Shown: positions 9,932 to 20,132, counted from the stretch's first letter. The stretch is DNA of 64,000 nucleotides from Neisseria mucosa (GCF_013267835.1 NZ_CP053939.1:434001-498000), one strand, 5' to 3'. Translations and numbers: made by a program. Notes: a model not told the origin generated them from the letters alone.

Positions 9932-10090
9932 TTGTTTTTCCTCGTAAAGGTTGGGGTGTTGCCGAGGGCATGAATCATAATAATATTGTTTCTAAATCTA
10001 AAAACGGATTTACCTGTTTTTTCCGGTTTTGACAAAAGGCCGTCTGAAAATAGTGACGAATCGCAGTGGATAAGGTAGAAATTTTGTAGG

Positions 10091-10346
10091 GCTTAGGAAG
10101 TAAAATCATCCAAAATTGACAATAAGTTTGTCCGTAGAAGGTGGCATATTAACAGTATTGAGTCTTTTTAGAGTTATGCTAAGCATCGCTTAGTACAAAT
10201 TTAACGGGATACCGAAGAATACGTTTTACTTGCATTTATATTTAAAGGAAACTGAGTTTCGCTTCAATCACAGGCATGATGATTTGTACAAAATAATTTT
10301 GAAAATATAGCAGAAAACCATTTAGAATAAATTTTGCTTCCTAAGT
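10091..10346. repeat. Possible MITE-like element with terminal inverted repeats
   Basis: GCTTAGGAAGTAAAAT (10091-10106) and ATTTTGCTTCCTAAGT (10331-10346) are inverted repeats matching at 14 of 16 positions. They enclose about 224 bp of AT-rich DNA without an ORF. No clear target duplication is visible. The rest of the 9932-10393 gap holds one uptake sequence (about 10037-10048) and the presumed promoter of the next gene. This could also be two chance arms. Confidence 0.35.
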
Positions 10347-10399
10347 TCTAAATATCTTATTATAATGTTTTAATTTAAACATCATACAAAGGGATGACG

Positions 10400-10960
10400 A
10401 TGAAACACCTATTTTTGACTCTTGCTGTGTGCAGCTTATTGTCTGCCTGCGCAACTACACTTGAAATGCAAACAGACGGTTTTGAAATTCAACAAGATAC
10501 CATCACATTAAAACAACCGCCCGAAGGGCAAGCACGGATTTATGCCTTTCGCCCCAGTCGGTTTGCTGGTGGTGGAGTGAGATACTTTGTAAGTGGGCAT
10601 TACAATAAATTTACCTATCAGCGTCCATTTGCTAATCTTGATGATACATTTTTCATTTTGCGTTCCGAAAATGGAGCAGGCAATTTCGTAGATATTGAAC
10701 GACTTGAACCTATTACGCTATACGCACAAACAGAGGCCGCAGAAACTTTGAGTTTTACTCCAGTGGCTAATCGTATCTATTGCTTAAGAACAAGTGTTAT
10801 TCCAGGTGCTTGGGTAGGACGACCAAAATTTGATTTACTTTCACAGAAAACTTGTGAACAAGAAATCAAATCAATCAATATGATTAAGCAATATGAAAAA
10901 CAAAAACAACACGCCAAAACATTTTGGCAAAAAGTTGAGCAAAAAGCTAAAAAACAATAA
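10400..10960 (+). CDS. DUF2846-type lipoprotein
   Basis: A 186-residue lipoprotein. The ATG at 10400 is preferred over 10394 because AAAGGG (10388-10393) then sits 6 nt upstream. The signal is MKHLFLTLAVCSLLSAC with lipobox LLSAC. The mature domain contains GQARIYAFRPSRFAGGGVRYFV, a pattern typical of DUF2846 proteins as I recall them, and ends in a basic helix (KQYEKQKQHAKTFWQKVEQKAKKQ). Codon use is more AT-rich than its neighbours, and it follows a possible mobile repeat, so recent arrival is possible. Function unknown. Confidence 0.75.
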   Translation: MKHLFLTLAVCSLLSACATTLEMQTDGFEIQQDTITLKQPPEGQARIYAFRPSRFAGGGVRYFVSGHYNKFTYQRPFANLDDTFFILRSENGAGNFVDIERLEPITLYAQTEAAETLSFTPVANRIYCLRTSVIPGAWVGRPKFDLLSQKTCEQEIKSINMIKQYEKQKQHAKTFWQKVEQKAKKQ

Positions 10961-11099
10961 CCACATTAAATTCTGAAATATTGTTAAGTACAGTCTGATG
11001 ACATAATTATTTCTTATTTGGTTAATCTATCTTCATGTGCTGGTTTCAGAGAATCTCTATATCAGCATTTTATAAGTTATTTATTTTTATGACTAAAAA

Positions 11100-11128
11100 A
11101 GGCCGTCTGAAAAATTTTCAGACGGCCT
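11100..11128 (-). terminator. Inverted uptake-sequence pair after ftsK
   Basis: AGGCCGTCTGAA (11100-11111) and TTCAGACGGCCT (11117-11128) are 5 nt apart, just beyond the ftsK stop and followed by TTAATTT. Confidence 0.7.
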
Positions 11129-11147
11129 TAATTTAAGCAAGGATAAA

Positions 11148-14100
11148 TTAATCCAGATGGTCGCTGCTTTGTGCCAAGATGGTGCGGTTGCCGTTGTTTT
11201 CCGCCGGGGAAACAATACCGTCGGCTTCCATTTGGTCAATCAGGCGGGCGGCGCGGTTGTAGCCGATGCGCAGTTGGCGTTGGACATTGGAAATGCTGGC
11301 TTTACGCGATTTTAAGACAACGGAAACGGCTTCGTCATACATGGGGTCGAGGTCGCTGTCGTTGCTGCGGCTGGTGCCGGTAAAGTCTTCGGTCGAACCG
11401 CTGCTTAAAATATCATCGATATAGTCGGGTGCGCCGAATTGTTTCAGGTATTCCACTACGCGGTGTACTTCGTTATCGGAGGCGAACGCGCCGTGTACAC
11501 GTTGCGGATAGCCGGTGCCGGGCGGCAGGAACAGCATATCGCCTTGGCCGAGCAGGTTTTCCGCACCCATTTGGTCAAGAATCGTGCGGCTGTCGATTTT
11601 GCTGGACACTTGGAAGGCAATGCGTGTCGGAATATTGGCTTTAATCAGGCCGGTAATGACATCCACGCTTGGGCGTTGGGTGGCAAGAATCAAATGGATG
11701 CCGGCTGCGCGGGCTTTTTGGGCGAGGCGGGCAATCAGTTCTTCAATTTTCTTGCCTGCAGTCATCATCAGGTCGGCAAATTCATCTACGACGACCACGA
11801 TAAACGGCAGTTTTTCCAATGGCTCAGGGTCTTCAGGCGTGAGGCTGAACGGGCTGCCGATTTTTTCACCACGCGCGGCGGCTTCGGCAATTTTTTGGTT
11901 GAAACCGGCAAGGTTGCGCACGCCCATAAAGCTCATCAGGCGGTAGCGTTTTTCCATTTCGTTGACGCACCAGTTCAGTGCGTTTGCAGCCAATTTCATA
12001 TCGGTCACGACAGGGGCGAGCAGGTGCGGAATGCCTTCGTAAATGCTTAATTCCAGCATTTTCGGGTCAATCATAATCATGCGCACGTCTTCCGGCGTTG
12101 CTTTGAAGAGCATGGACAGAATCATGGCGTTCACACCCACGGATTTACCCGAACCGGTCGTACCGGCAACCAGCAGATGCGGCGCTTTGGCCAAGTCGGT
12201 GACGACAGGCTGGCCGGTGATGTCTTGGCCAAGTGCGAGGGTGAGTTTGGATTTGGATTCGGTAAACGCAGGCGAATTGAAGATTTCGCTCAGGCGGATC
12301 ATTTGGCGTTTCGGATTAGGCAATTCCAAGCCCATGCAGGTTTTGCCGGGGATGGTTTCCACTACGCGGATGGAAGCCACGCCAAGCGAGCGCGCCAAGT
12401 CTTTTTCAAGGTTCAAAACGGCACTGCCGCGCACGCCGACATCAGGCTCAATCTCATAACGCGTAATGACCGGGCCGGAATAGGAGTCCATCACTTTGAC
12501 TTTAACTTTGAACTCGGCCAGTTTTTCTTCGATAGTAATGCTGTTTTCCAGCAACTGTTCTTCAGTTTGCGAGGCGCTCGGGTCAAACTGCGGCGGCAGG
12601 AGCAGGGCAGTGGTCGGTAGAAGCGCATCAGTCAGTGTTGCCGAAGTTGGAATAGCTATGCTTGGTGTATCTTCTTGAACGCTTGGTTCTACGCTTCGAA
12701 CAGGCGTTTCAACGATTGTCTGTGTATATTCAGACGGCCTTGCGATTGTTTCAACAGGATCAACGGGTTCAATGGTTTCAACCGCTTGAATCGCTTCTGC
12801 TTCCGCTTGTACAGGCGCTTCCGGCTCACCATCGAATTCTATTTCTTCTTCGGCTGATTCGCTGATTAAATAATCGCGGATACTGCGTTCAGGCTGATTG
12901 CTAACATGCGCATTGACTTGTGCATCAAAAATCGGCACTTGGATTTTATGTTCGAAAGCAGGCGGCTCGGGAATATCAATCGGCGCAATCGAGGTTTGGA
13001 AAACGGGCGGCTCGGGGATATCAGTTTTAGCCATCGGGACGACCGGTACGGCAGGCGGCTCGACTACGGTTGCGTTTGGCGCGGCAGGTCGGGAGATATA
13101 AGGAGATTTTTTAACAGGCGCAGCCGGTTTCGGACGGGACGGTGTTGCCGATACGGCAGGTTGTGGTGCAACAGCTTCCGTAGCAGCTTGTTTACGCGCC
13201 CATCTTTCGGCGGCCGCTTCGGTATGGCGAACTTGACGGCGCAGGCTGGCAGGACGGCTGATTTGTCCCAAGTTGGCCAGAATTTCGTCATTTTCGATGG
13301 TGCGCGGAGAGTAGTCGCGCAATGGGGCGACGGCCGCGGCCAGTTTGTGGCGTGCGGCGGTACGGCGGGCAAGGTTGTCGTGAATATCTTCCGCTTGGAT
13401 TTCAGAAGGGAATGCCTGCATGGAAGTATAAGGGAGGATGGCTTCTTTTTCGGCAGTTCTTAAGGCCGTCTGAACGGTTTCGATATGTGGCGCATTGGCT
13501 TCTGCCACGCGGACATTGTTGGCACGCGCCAAGGCACGCTCGCGTGTGCGGCGCAAAACAGGATCGTTGTAGTCGATGATTTCCATGCCGGTCATCGGCA
13601 GGGATGAAGCGCGCAACAATGGGGTCTCGACTTCGTCTTTGTAAATCGGCGCATTTTTTTCGGCCAAATGTTCGTTCCATTCCTCAACCGCCGCTTCATG
13701 CAGGGAACGGGTGGCCTCTTCTAATGTGATTTCTTCAAAATTGCTGTTTTGCACCAAAGACGGGCTGTATTCGGGCGTTTCCATTTGTGCAAACGGCGTG
13801 ATTTTAGGAATACGTTCCGGCTTGGCAGATTTGCGGGTTTTAGGCGCCACTTTGATTTCTTCTTCGGTCGCTGCGATGTGTTCCGGCTCTTCGGCAACGG
13901 GCTTTGCTGCGTGCTCTTTGTCTGTTTCGGCGTGTTGCGTTTTATTGTGTTCGAGCGCGGAAAGCAGGCGGATGCGGGCGATTTTATGGTTGTCGGCGGT
14001 GCGCTTGTTCATGCTGAACAAACGTTTCAGGCTGTCAAGTTGGCTGGCAAAACCGACCGGGCTGTCTTCTTCGTTGATTTCTTCTTCATCGCCACTGAGT

Positions 14101-14201
14101 CGGGCCAATTCTTGGCGCCACTTTTGCTCTTGTTTCTGGCGCCACCAGAACAAGCCGGTTATGGCGGCCAGTAGAATTAAAGCCAATATTGTCCAAAGCA
14201 T
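11148..14201 (-). CDS. ftsK: DNA translocase FtsK
   Basis: A septal DNA pump that segregates chromosome termini and activates XerCD. It has 1017 residues: one clear N-terminal membrane segment ([19 protein letters not shown]), a long Pro/Glu/Ala-rich linker (about residues 50-560), the motor domain with Walker [13 protein letters not shown] (about residue 684) and Walker [15 protein letters not shown], and the winged-helix gamma domain ([33 protein letters not shown]). Only one membrane helix is visible, where E. coli FtsK has four. AGGGG sits near the ATG. Confidence 0.93.
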   Translation of the reverse strand: MLWTILALILLAAITGLFWWRQKQEQKWRQELARLSGDEEEINEEDSPVGFASQLDSLKRLFSMNKRTADNHKIARIRLLSALEHNKTQHAETDKEHAAKPVAEEPEHIAATEEEIKVAPKTRKSAKPERIPKITPFAQMETPEYSPSLVQNSNFEEITLEEATRSLHEAAVEEWNEHLAEKNAPIYKDEVETPLLRASSLPMTGMEIIDYNDPVLRRTRERALARANNVRVAEANAPHIETVQTALRTAEKEAILPYTSMQAFPSEIQAEDIHDNLARRTAARHKLAAAVAPLRDYSPRTIENDEILANLGQISRPASLRRQVRHTEAAAERWARKQAATEAVAPQPAVSATPSRPKPAAPVKKSPYISRPAAPNATVVEPPAVPVVPMAKTDIPEPPVFQTSIAPIDIPEPPAFEHKIQVPIFDAQVNAHVSNQPERSIRDYLISESAEEEIEFDGEPEAPVQAEAEAIQAVETIEPVDPVETIARPSEYTQTIVETPVRSVEPSVQEDTPSIAIPTSATLTDALLPTTALLLPPQFDPSASQTEEQLLENSITIEEKLAEFKVKVKVMDSYSGPVITRYEIEPDVGVRGSAVLNLEKDLARSLGVASIRVVETIPGKTCMGLELPNPKRQMIRLSEIFNSPAFTESKSKLTLALGQDITGQPVVTDLAKAPHLLVAGTTGSGKSVGVNAMILSMLFKATPEDVRMIMIDPKMLELSIYEGIPHLLAPVVTDMKLAANALNWCVNEMEKRYRLMSFMGVRNLAGFNQKIAEAAARGEKIGSPFSLTPEDPEPLEKLPFIVVVVDEFADLMMTAGKKIEELIARLAQKARAAGIHLILATQRPSVDVITGLIKANIPTRIAFQVSSKIDSRTILDQMGAENLLGQGDMLFLPPGTGYPQRVHGAFASDNEVHRVVEYLKQFGAPDYIDDILSSGSTEDFTGTSRSNDSDLDPMYDEAVSVVLKSRKASISNVQRQLRIGYNRAARLIDQMEADGIVSPAENNGNRTILAQSSDHLD

Positions 14202-14365
14202 GCGTTCATCCCCTTAATTAAACGGCAAAGTCCGTTATTCTAACGCTTTTTTCGGGTAAACAAAACCAGCTGAAACAAGCTTTAACGGCAAAGGCAGACA
14301 GGATTGTCAAAGCTGTGGCTTGAGGCGCGTATAATAGGCCGTCTGAACATTTTGCGGATGAGAAG

Positions 14366-15043
14366 ATGATTTTTCAAAACGGATGGTTTCCCGTTGGTGT
14401 CGTGATGGCGGCATGGCCTGTATTGCTGGTGATTTTTGCTTTATGCGCAAAGCAGGCATGGGTGTCGGTATCGCAGCATCGTTCCGCATTTTTGTTGGCT
14501 GCCGTGATGTTGCCGCTGGCTTGGAGTTTGAATGCCTCTCCGGAAAGTGGGCAACTGGCCGGCATGAGCTATCATTTGCTTGCTTTAAACCTGACGGCTT
14601 TAATGCTGGGCACTTCTGCCGCATTCTGCCTTGGCGTTTTGCTGTTTTTTCCATATTTGTGGCTTTGGGGCGATTGGCATATGTTCCCCATCAATGCCTT
14701 GTCCGTATTGCTTCCGCCTTTGTTGGTGAACTTGGGTTTCCGCCATTGGGTGTCGTGTTTGCCTGCCAATATCTTTATCTTTATTTTTCTGAATGGTTTT
14801 TGGGCCGCGGCGGTCGGCATGGTGTTTACCGGCGTGGTTTTGGTCAGTTTGTTGGACTGGGCGGATGTATTTGATACGACAGTATTATGGAAAACCGCTT
14901 TTCCTGTTTTCTTCTTAATCGCTTGGGCAGAGGCATTTTTGAGCGGTATTTCAACAGCCATTTTTATTGCGCTTAAGCCGCAATGGATTTGTACTTTTGA
15001 TGACGGCAGGTATTTGAAATCAGTGCCTAAGATTTGGCAATAA
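14366..15043 (+). CDS. Polytopic membrane protein, ECF-type permease-like
   Basis: A 225-residue inner-membrane protein with about six to seven hydrophobic segments and few charges (for example VVMAAWPVLLVIFALCAK and LLFFPYLWLWGDWHMFPINALSVLLPPLLVNLG). The HMFPINALSVLLPPL segment resembles CbiM-like energy-coupling-factor permeases, a family to which such Neisseria proteins are often assigned. The substrate cannot be told, and no ATPase gene is adjacent. It lies upstream of crcB in the same direction, with an uptake sequence between them. Confidence 0.6.
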   Translation: MIFQNGWFPVGVVMAAWPVLLVIFALCAKQAWVSVSQHRSAFLLAAVMLPLAWSLNASPESGQLAGMSYHLLALNLTALMLGTSAAFCLGVLLFFPYLWLWGDWHMFPINALSVLLPPLLVNLGFRHWVSCLPANIFIFIFLNGFWAAAVGMVFTGVVLVSLLDWADVFDTTVLWKTAFPVFFLIAWAEAFLSGISTAIFIALKPQWICTFDDGRYLKSVPKIWQ

Positions 15044-15123
15044 GATATGAAGGCATCCTTGCTTGGTTTTCAGACGGCCTAATGACCGGATGGCCTGTTT
15101 TTGAATTGAATTTTTAACGTGTT

Positions 15124-15483
15124 ATGTTTGCTTATATTTTTCCCATTGTTTGCGGTGCCGCTGTCGGGGCTGTATTGCGTTGGCTGTTTGGCTTGTTGCT
15201 GGTGTCTTCTGCGCCTTTTTCTATCGGTACATTGGCGGCAAACTGGCTGGGCGCGCTGCTGATCGGCGTATTGGCAGAACTCTTAACCGATCCGCAATGG
15301 CGTTTGCTTTGGATTACCGGCTTTCTCGGCAGCTTGACCACATTTTCAGGTTTTTCAGTGGAGATGGTGGGTTTGATGCAGGCGCAACGCTGGGGCATGG
15401 CTTTAATGGCAACCTGTCTGCATGTTTTCGGTTCGTTTGGTTTGACGGCGCTGGGGATTAAATTGGTGCAGATTTGGAAGTAA
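15124..15483 (+). CDS. crcB: Fluoride channel CrcB/Fluc
   Basis: A 119-residue, four-helix membrane protein that dimerises to export fluoride. Family signatures are present: GAAVGAVLRWLFG near the N-terminus, GTLAANWLGALLIG (channel Asn), and GFLGSLTTFSGFSVEM, which holds the central Na+-binding and Phe-box region. The length is typical. I see no fluoride riboswitch-like fold in the 80 bp upstream. It is followed by a good uptake-sequence hairpin. Confidence 0.93.
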   Translation: MFAYIFPIVCGAAVGAVLRWLFGLLLVSSAPFSIGTLAANWLGALLIGVLAELLTDPQWRLLWITGFLGSLTTFSGFSVEMVGLMQAQRWGMALMATCLHVFGSFGLTALGIKLVQIWK

Positions 15484-15514
15484 GTTGCTATTTTTTATTT
15501 GAAATATAAACTAA

Positions 15515-15546
15515 AGGCCGTCTGAAAATCTGTTTTCAGACGGCCT
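15515..15546. terminator. Bidirectional uptake-sequence hairpin
   Basis: AGGCCGTCTGAA (15515-15526) and TTCAGACGGCCT (15535-15546) form a perfect 12-bp stem with an 8-nt loop, between convergent crcB and the SUFU-domain gene. T and A runs flank it. Confidence 0.75.
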
Positions 15547-15559
15547 TTGGCTTTATCAA

Positions 15560-16249
15560 TTAGGGTTGTACATAGCTTTTTGTACGCGCTAAATCGGTAA
15601 TCAACAGCGGATTGTCTTTGCGCATCATATCGATCAGCTCTTGGCAACGTTTGGTTGTTGGATCTTGCCAGAGCCAGTCAAGCTCAGGCTGGGTAAGGCC
15701 GACCATCTGCAGAAATTGAACTTCACCGTTTGGCGTTTTGATAGCGGGCAGCTTGGGGTCTGGTGCGAAGGCTACGCCGACGATGGCGGTTTCTGTATCC
15801 ATTCGGATAGGGTCGTTAGTCGAAGTAAAGTGGTAGGCTTCAAACCAGTTGCCGCTTTCAAAAACGTAACGGCCAAGATTATTCATTAGATTAATTGCCC
15901 AGTAAGGCTCGTGTTTGGTGTTGTAGCCAGAATCCGGATCCTGATCGTAAGGGGGAGTACGGAAGGTAAATTCAAATCCCCATTTACTGTAATCTGCACC
16001 GGCAAGTTCTGGATTAAAGTAAAGTTCGCTCATGCCGTAGGAAACAATATGGCGATGGAAGGTTTGCTCTTCGCAATCAAAAATATCGCTATTGTCCAGT
16101 GGATCGGTGCCTCCCAACCAATATTTGATTATAGGGCCATAGGAGCGTGGTTTGACATCACCATAAAGTGCTTTAAGCGCAGCATCGATGGCTTCCCAGC
16201 CGACGGCTTGATCTTCTTTAAAAGTTTGGCGGTATTCTTGTTCGTTCAT
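15560..16249 (-). CDS. Suppressor-of-fused (SUFU) domain protein
   Basis: A 229-residue soluble protein. It matches the bacterial SUFU domain: WEAIDAALKALYGD near the start, KYWLGGTDPLDNSDIFDCEEQTFHRHIVSYGMSELYFNPE, and the later FEFTFRTP segment. Bacterial SUFU proteins often serve as immunity or partner proteins of polymorphic toxins, but no toxin gene is adjacent here. Its own role is therefore unknown. It is separated from nnrE by 112 bp of AT-rich DNA. Family assignment is confident; function is not. Confidence 0.85.
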   Translation of the reverse strand: MNEQEYRQTFKEDQAVGWEAIDAALKALYGDVKPRSYGPIIKYWLGGTDPLDNSDIFDCEEQTFHRHIVSYGMSELYFNPELAGADYSKWGFEFTFRTPPYDQDPDSGYNTKHEPYWAINLMNNLGRYVFESGNWFEAYHFTSTNDPIRMDTETAIVGVAFAPDPKLPAIKTPNGEVQFLQMVGLTQPELDWLWQDPTTKRCQELIDMMRKDNPLLITDLARTKSYVQP

Positions 16250-16361
16250 TGTCTGTTTCCGTGTCGTTGATAATTTGGTCGTAAATTAATTGGCGTGTTT
16301 CTTTTAGAATGAGCAGTTTCTAAAAATAAAGCGATTTAAATATGACATCTTATTTGCTTTT

Positions 16362-16988
16362 TTAATCAATGCCAATAGGTAAACAGACGGTTTCTTGACA
16401 ATAGGTTTTGCCGGACTCGCTTAAGTGTGCCGGTTTGTAGGCGGCAAAGGTGTAGGTCAGGTCTGCGCGGAATGTGTCGGGATCGGCTTCGGCGGTGTCG
16501 CAGTTGAGGCCGGTGGGAATATCGAGGGCGACTTTCAGGCCGTCTGAATGATTGAGTTGGCGGCAGAGGGCGGCGATTTCTGATGGAAGCGCGCCGCTGA
16601 AGCCTGTACCGAATATGCCTTCGATAATGATGTCGTAACCTTTTTTCAGACGGCCTTCCAGTTCTTGTGCGGATATCAATTCAATATGGGGCAAACCGTT
16701 GAGGCGCTCCCGATTGGTTTGAGCCAAAGGGGAGAGGTTTTCTCCGAGTGAAAACAGAATATCGATATGCCAACCTTGCGCCTGCATATATCTTGCCATG
16801 ACTAGGCCGTCGCCGCCGTTGTTGCCTTTGCCGCAAACGATCAGGGCGCGTCCGGCTTGGGGATGACGCTGCATGAGGTCTCGGGCGGCAGAGCTGCCGG
16901 CGTTTTCCATCAGTTGGTCGAAGCTCGTGCCTTTATCGACGGCTGCTTGTTCGCGTTCGCGCATTTGGGCGGCAGTATAGACTTTCAT
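16362..16988 (-). CDS. nnrE: NAD(P)H-hydrate epimerase (YjeF N-terminal domain)
   Basis: Interconverts R and S forms of damaged, hydrated NAD(P)H so the dehydratase can repair it. The 208 residues cover only the epimerase domain: YTAAQMREREQAAVDKGTSFDQLMENAG, then the CGKGNNGGDGLVMARYM motif and the IVEG-like IIEGIFGTGFSGAL loop. In many bacteria it is fused to a dehydratase domain; here it is free-standing. It starts 22 bp after the truB stop, so it is probably cotranscribed with rbfA-truB. Confidence 0.9.
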   Translation of the reverse strand: MKVYTAAQMREREQAAVDKGTSFDQLMENAGSSAARDLMQRHPQAGRALIVCGKGNNGGDGLVMARYMQAQGWHIDILFSLGENLSPLAQTNRERLNGLPHIELISAQELEGRLKKGYDIIIEGIFGTGFSGALPSEIAALCRQLNHSDGLKVALDIPTGLNCDTAEADPDTFRADLTYTFAAYKPAHLSESGKTYCQETVCLPIGID

Positions 16989-17010
16989 GATCGGCTCTCT
17001 TTGCAGGAAG

Positions 17011-17925
17011 TTATTGGTCGGCGGTATTCATCAGGCGCAAGGTTTTCAGACGGCCTATTTCTTTTTGATATTCCACCAGCCCGATAAATGTGCCGTCTCG
17101 GTTGTATACACGGATGGGCTGTTCGGCGGAAATGTTTTCGGTGAACTGGGGACGTTGGCCGTGTTTGAGCATGGTAACGGCGTAGTCGTTTAGCTCAAGT
17201 TTGGGGAAATGTTGCACCAAGACATCGCAAGGCAGCAGCAGGGCATCGCGTTCGGCTTCGTCTAATTCTGCCAAGGCTTCGAGCGTGTGGCTTTGGGCAA
17301 TGGTAAAGCCGGCGGTTTCAGTACGGCGCAGGGCGGTCAGGTGGGCGAATGTGCCGATGTGTTTGGCGATGTCTTCGCTGAGGGTGCGGATATAAGTGCC
17401 CTTGCTGCAACGTACGTCTATCACGGCTTTGGGTGCATCAAATTCAGTGATATCAATGGAGTAAATCGTAATATCGCGTGCTTTGCGTTCGATAACGATG
17501 CCTTTGCGTGCGTATTCGTACAGCGGCTTGCCTTCGTGTTTGAGGGCGGAAAACATGGGCGGCACTTGGCGGATATCACCTGTTAAGGCTTGGCAGGCCG
17601 TCTGAAATTCGGATAATGAAATATCGGCGCGTGCGGTGGCGATGATTTCGCCTTCTGCATCGCCCGTACTGCTGGCTTCGCCGAGCTTCAGTGTGGCGGT
17701 GTAGGCTTTGTCGGCATCAATCAGGTATTGGGCAAACTTGGTCGCTTCGCCGAAACAAACAGGCAGAAGCCCTGTGGCCAAAGGATCGAGTACGCCGGTA
17801 TGCCCGGCTTTTTTGGCACGGAACAACCGCCGCGCTTTTTGCAGGGCGGTGTTGCTGGAAAGACCTTCGGGTTTGTCGAGAAGAAGAACGCCGTTGACCG
17901 GGCGTTTGGTGGGTTTATTGGTCAT
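17011..17925 (-). CDS. truB: tRNA pseudouridine-55 synthase TruB
   Basis: Makes pseudouridine 55 in the T-loop of tRNAs. The 304 residues include GVLLLDKPEGLSSN, the catalytic-Asp motif KKAGHTGVLDPLATGLLPVC, the VPPMFSALKHEGKPLYEYARKG segment and RCSKGTYIRTLSEDIA. A C-terminal PUA-like region follows. It lies between rbfA and nnrE in the same direction. The rbfA-truB pairing is common in bacteria. Confidence 0.97.
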   Translation of the reverse strand: MTNKPTKRPVNGVLLLDKPEGLSSNTALQKARRLFRAKKAGHTGVLDPLATGLLPVCFGEATKFAQYLIDADKAYTATLKLGEASSTGDAEGEIIATARADISLSEFQTACQALTGDIRQVPPMFSALKHEGKPLYEYARKGIVIERKARDITIYSIDITEFDAPKAVIDVRCSKGTYIRTLSEDIAKHIGTFAHLTALRRTETAGFTIAQSHTLEALAELDEAERDALLLPCDVLVQHFPKLELNDYAVTMLKHGQRPQFTENISAEQPIRVYNRDGTFIGLVEYQKEIGRLKTLRLMNTADQ

Positions 17926-17949
17926 ATTAATTAGGGAATATTAATGTTC

Positions 17950-17977
17950 AGGCCGTCTGAAAGGGTTCAGACGGCCT
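17950..17977 (-). repeat. Inverted uptake-sequence pair between rbfA and truB
   Basis: AGGCCGTCTGAA (17950-17961) and TTCAGACGGCCT (17966-17977) lie in the 67-bp rbfA-truB gap. It could attenuate or partly terminate transcription between two otherwise coupled genes. Confidence 0.6.
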
Positions 17978-17992
17978 GCGTGTTTTAATCAA

Positions 17993-18364
17993 TCAGTCTT
18001 CAACCGGTTTTTCCGCCGCCACTTGGTCGATCAGGCTGGAAATGCTCATGCCGCGTTCGAGTGATTCGTCGTATTTGAAGTGCAGCTCGGGTGTTTTGAA
18101 GAGTTTGATGCGTTTGGCCAATTCGCTGCGCAAATGGCCTTTGGCGTGTTCCAAAGCTTCTTCGGTGATGTCGCGTGTGCTGTCGTCGAGGACAGTGTAG
18201 AACACGGTTGCATGGCTGTAATCTCGGGTGACTTCGACTTCGTTGATGGTGATGAAGCCTGCGCGCGGATCTTTCAGGCCGGTGCGGACGAGTTCGGCAA
18301 GCTCGCGCATGATTTGTTCTTTGACACGGTCTTGGCGGGCGTAGCCGCGTTGGGGTTTTCTCAT
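17993..18364 (-). CDS. rbfA: Ribosome-binding factor A
   Basis: A 123-residue KH-like protein that binds the 30S subunit during maturation of the 16S rRNA 5' end. It has the family pattern: QDRVKEQIMRELAELVRTGLKDPR, then GFITINEVEVTRDYSHATVFYTVL, and the C-terminal LFKTPELHFKYDESLERGMSISSLID. First gene of the rbfA-truB-nnrE run. Confidence 0.96.
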   Translation of the reverse strand: MRKPQRGYARQDRVKEQIMRELAELVRTGLKDPRAGFITINEVEVTRDYSHATVFYTVLDDSTRDITEEALEHAKGHLRSELAKRIKLFKTPELHFKYDESLERGMSISSLIDQVAAEKPVED

Positions 18365-18451
18365 GGTTTTCCTTGATGTATGGCAGGCTGTCGTTTTCAG
18401 ACGGCCTGCGGTTTGAATCTTAAAAAGTTGCCTATTATAACGGAGCGCGGT

Positions 18452-19960
18452 TTATTGTGCTTGAACCGAGAAAGGCATATCGATTTTTTGCCATTGCGCG
18501 CTTTCGTAGTCCAGCGCATCGGCGATGAGGGGGTGTTGCTCCAGCCATTGGGCGTTGATGCGCAAGATGAAGCTGTGGTTGTTTTCATCAATGCGAAGCT
18601 GGGTTTGCGGCGGTAAATCAAGCGGCAGGCGCGAGCGGCAGAAGAGGGCTGCCAGGCGCAGGGACAATACGGCACACCACATGATTTCGTTATCGCCGAT
18701 AATATCCGCCATTTTCTTGAGGTCGCCGCGATGGCCGATAACCAGTTGCGCCAAAATGGTTTGCTCTTTGCGTGAGAAGCCTGGCATATCGGCGTTTTCG
18801 AGAATGTAGGCGGAGTGTTTGTGATAACCGGTATGGGCAATATCCAAGCCGATTTCATGCAGACGGCCTGCGCGGCTGAGGTATTGGTTCCACAGGGCAA
18901 GCTCTTGAACGGTTACGTTTTTGGCGTGGCACAGACTGTTCATGAAGGCTTGCGCGGTATCGGCAACGCGTTTGGCTTGGTTGAGGCTGACGTGGTAGCG
19001 TTTTTGGAACTCTGCCGTTGTCTGTTCGCGCATATCGACATTGAGGCTGCGGCCGATTAAGTCGTAGAACACGCCGTCGCGGAGGGCGGCTTCGGTAACG
19101 GTCATTTTGGTCAGCGAGAGTTCGTCGAAAGCGGCCATCATCACAGCCAACCCGCCCGCAAAAACTTCGACGCGTTCGGGTTTGAGGTTTTCAAATTTGG
19201 CTTTTTTAACTGAACCGGCTTCGATAATCCTATCGGCAAGATAACGCATGCCTTGGGCGGTAATGTCGGCTTCCTGCGGCAATTCGGCCGCCAAAACGTC
19301 GCGTATGGATTTTGCCGAACCGGATGTGCCGATGGCGAAATCCCAGCCGGTACGCTTCATCAGTTTGCTGATGCGCTGGATTTCGATACGCGCGGCGGAA
19401 ACGGCGGCTTGGAAATCTTTGGCGGTCACTTTGTTTTGGAAGAAGCGCATGCTGTATGTTACGCAACCCAAAGGCAGGCTTTCTGTGGTCAGCGGTTGCA
19501 AATCCGAGCCGATGACAAATTCGGTCGAACCGCCGCCGATGTCGATAACCAGCATTTTGTCGCCTTTGGGCGGCAGGGTATGCACTACGCCGGTGTAAAT
19601 CAGACGCGCTTCTTCGCGGCCGGCAATGACTTCAATGGGAAAACCCAGCGCCGCTTCGGCACGGGGCAGGAATTGGGCGATGTTTTTGGCGACGCGGAAA
19701 GTGTTGGTGGCCACCACGCGCACGTTTTCAGGTTGGAATCCGCGCAGGCGTTCGCCGAATTTTGCCAAACATTCCAAGGCTTGTTCTTGAGAGGCCTCGC
19801 TTAGGTTTTTTTGTTCGTCCAAGCCGGCGGCAAAGCGTACCATTTGTTTGAAGGAGTCGATGACTTTCAGCTGGCCGTTGTTGTTTTCACAAATTTGCAG
19901 GCGGAAACTGTTGGAACCCAAATCGACGGAGGCTAAAACGTTGGCGGGAGTGGTGGTCAT
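18452..19960 (-). CDS. ppx: Exopolyphosphatase, Ppx/GppA family
   Basis: Hydrolyses terminal phosphates of polyphosphate and possibly pppGpp. The 502 residues include the ASKHA-fold phosphate loop VDLGSNSFRLQICENNNG, the second motif VIDIGGGSTEFVIGSDL (about residue 142), and a C-terminal HD-like helical domain (HEIGLDIAHTGYHKHSAYI, LVIGHRGDLKK). Length fits Ppx. It reads divergently from the lytic transglycosylase gene, with an uptake-sequence pair at 20092-20118 in the shared promoter region. Confidence 0.93.
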   Translation of the reverse strand: MTTTPANVLASVDLGSNSFRLQICENNNGQLKVIDSFKQMVRFAAGLDEQKNLSEASQEQALECLAKFGERLRGFQPENVRVVATNTFRVAKNIAQFLPRAEAALGFPIEVIAGREEARLIYTGVVHTLPPKGDKMLVIDIGGGSTEFVIGSDLQPLTTESLPLGCVTYSMRFFQNKVTAKDFQAAVSAARIEIQRISKLMKRTGWDFAIGTSGSAKSIRDVLAAELPQEADITAQGMRYLADRIIEAGSVKKAKFENLKPERVEVFAGGLAVMMAAFDELSLTKMTVTEAALRDGVFYDLIGRSLNVDMREQTTAEFQKRYHVSLNQAKRVADTAQAFMNSLCHAKNVTVQELALWNQYLSRAGRLHEIGLDIAHTGYHKHSAYILENADMPGFSRKEQTILAQLVIGHRGDLKKMADIIGDNEIMWCAVLSLRLAALFCRSRLPLDLPPQTQLRIDENNHSFILRINAQWLEQHPLIADALDYESAQWQKIDMPFSVQAQ

Positions 19961-20132
19961 AAAAAATACCGCTTGATTAGAAAAACCTAAATGTTACTTG
20001 AGGCCGTATCACTTGACAATAAAAGGAATACAGCTCTTTGATTCTGCTCATAGATGTATTTTATAATGCCAATTTTAAGCAAATATATCAAAGGCCGTCT
20101 GAACTTTTCAGACGGCCTAAAAAGAGAAACAC

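Noticed and set aside
15044..15123. A fluoride riboswitch upstream of crcB
   Set aside because: The short gap holds an uptake sequence and no recognisable riboswitch fold.
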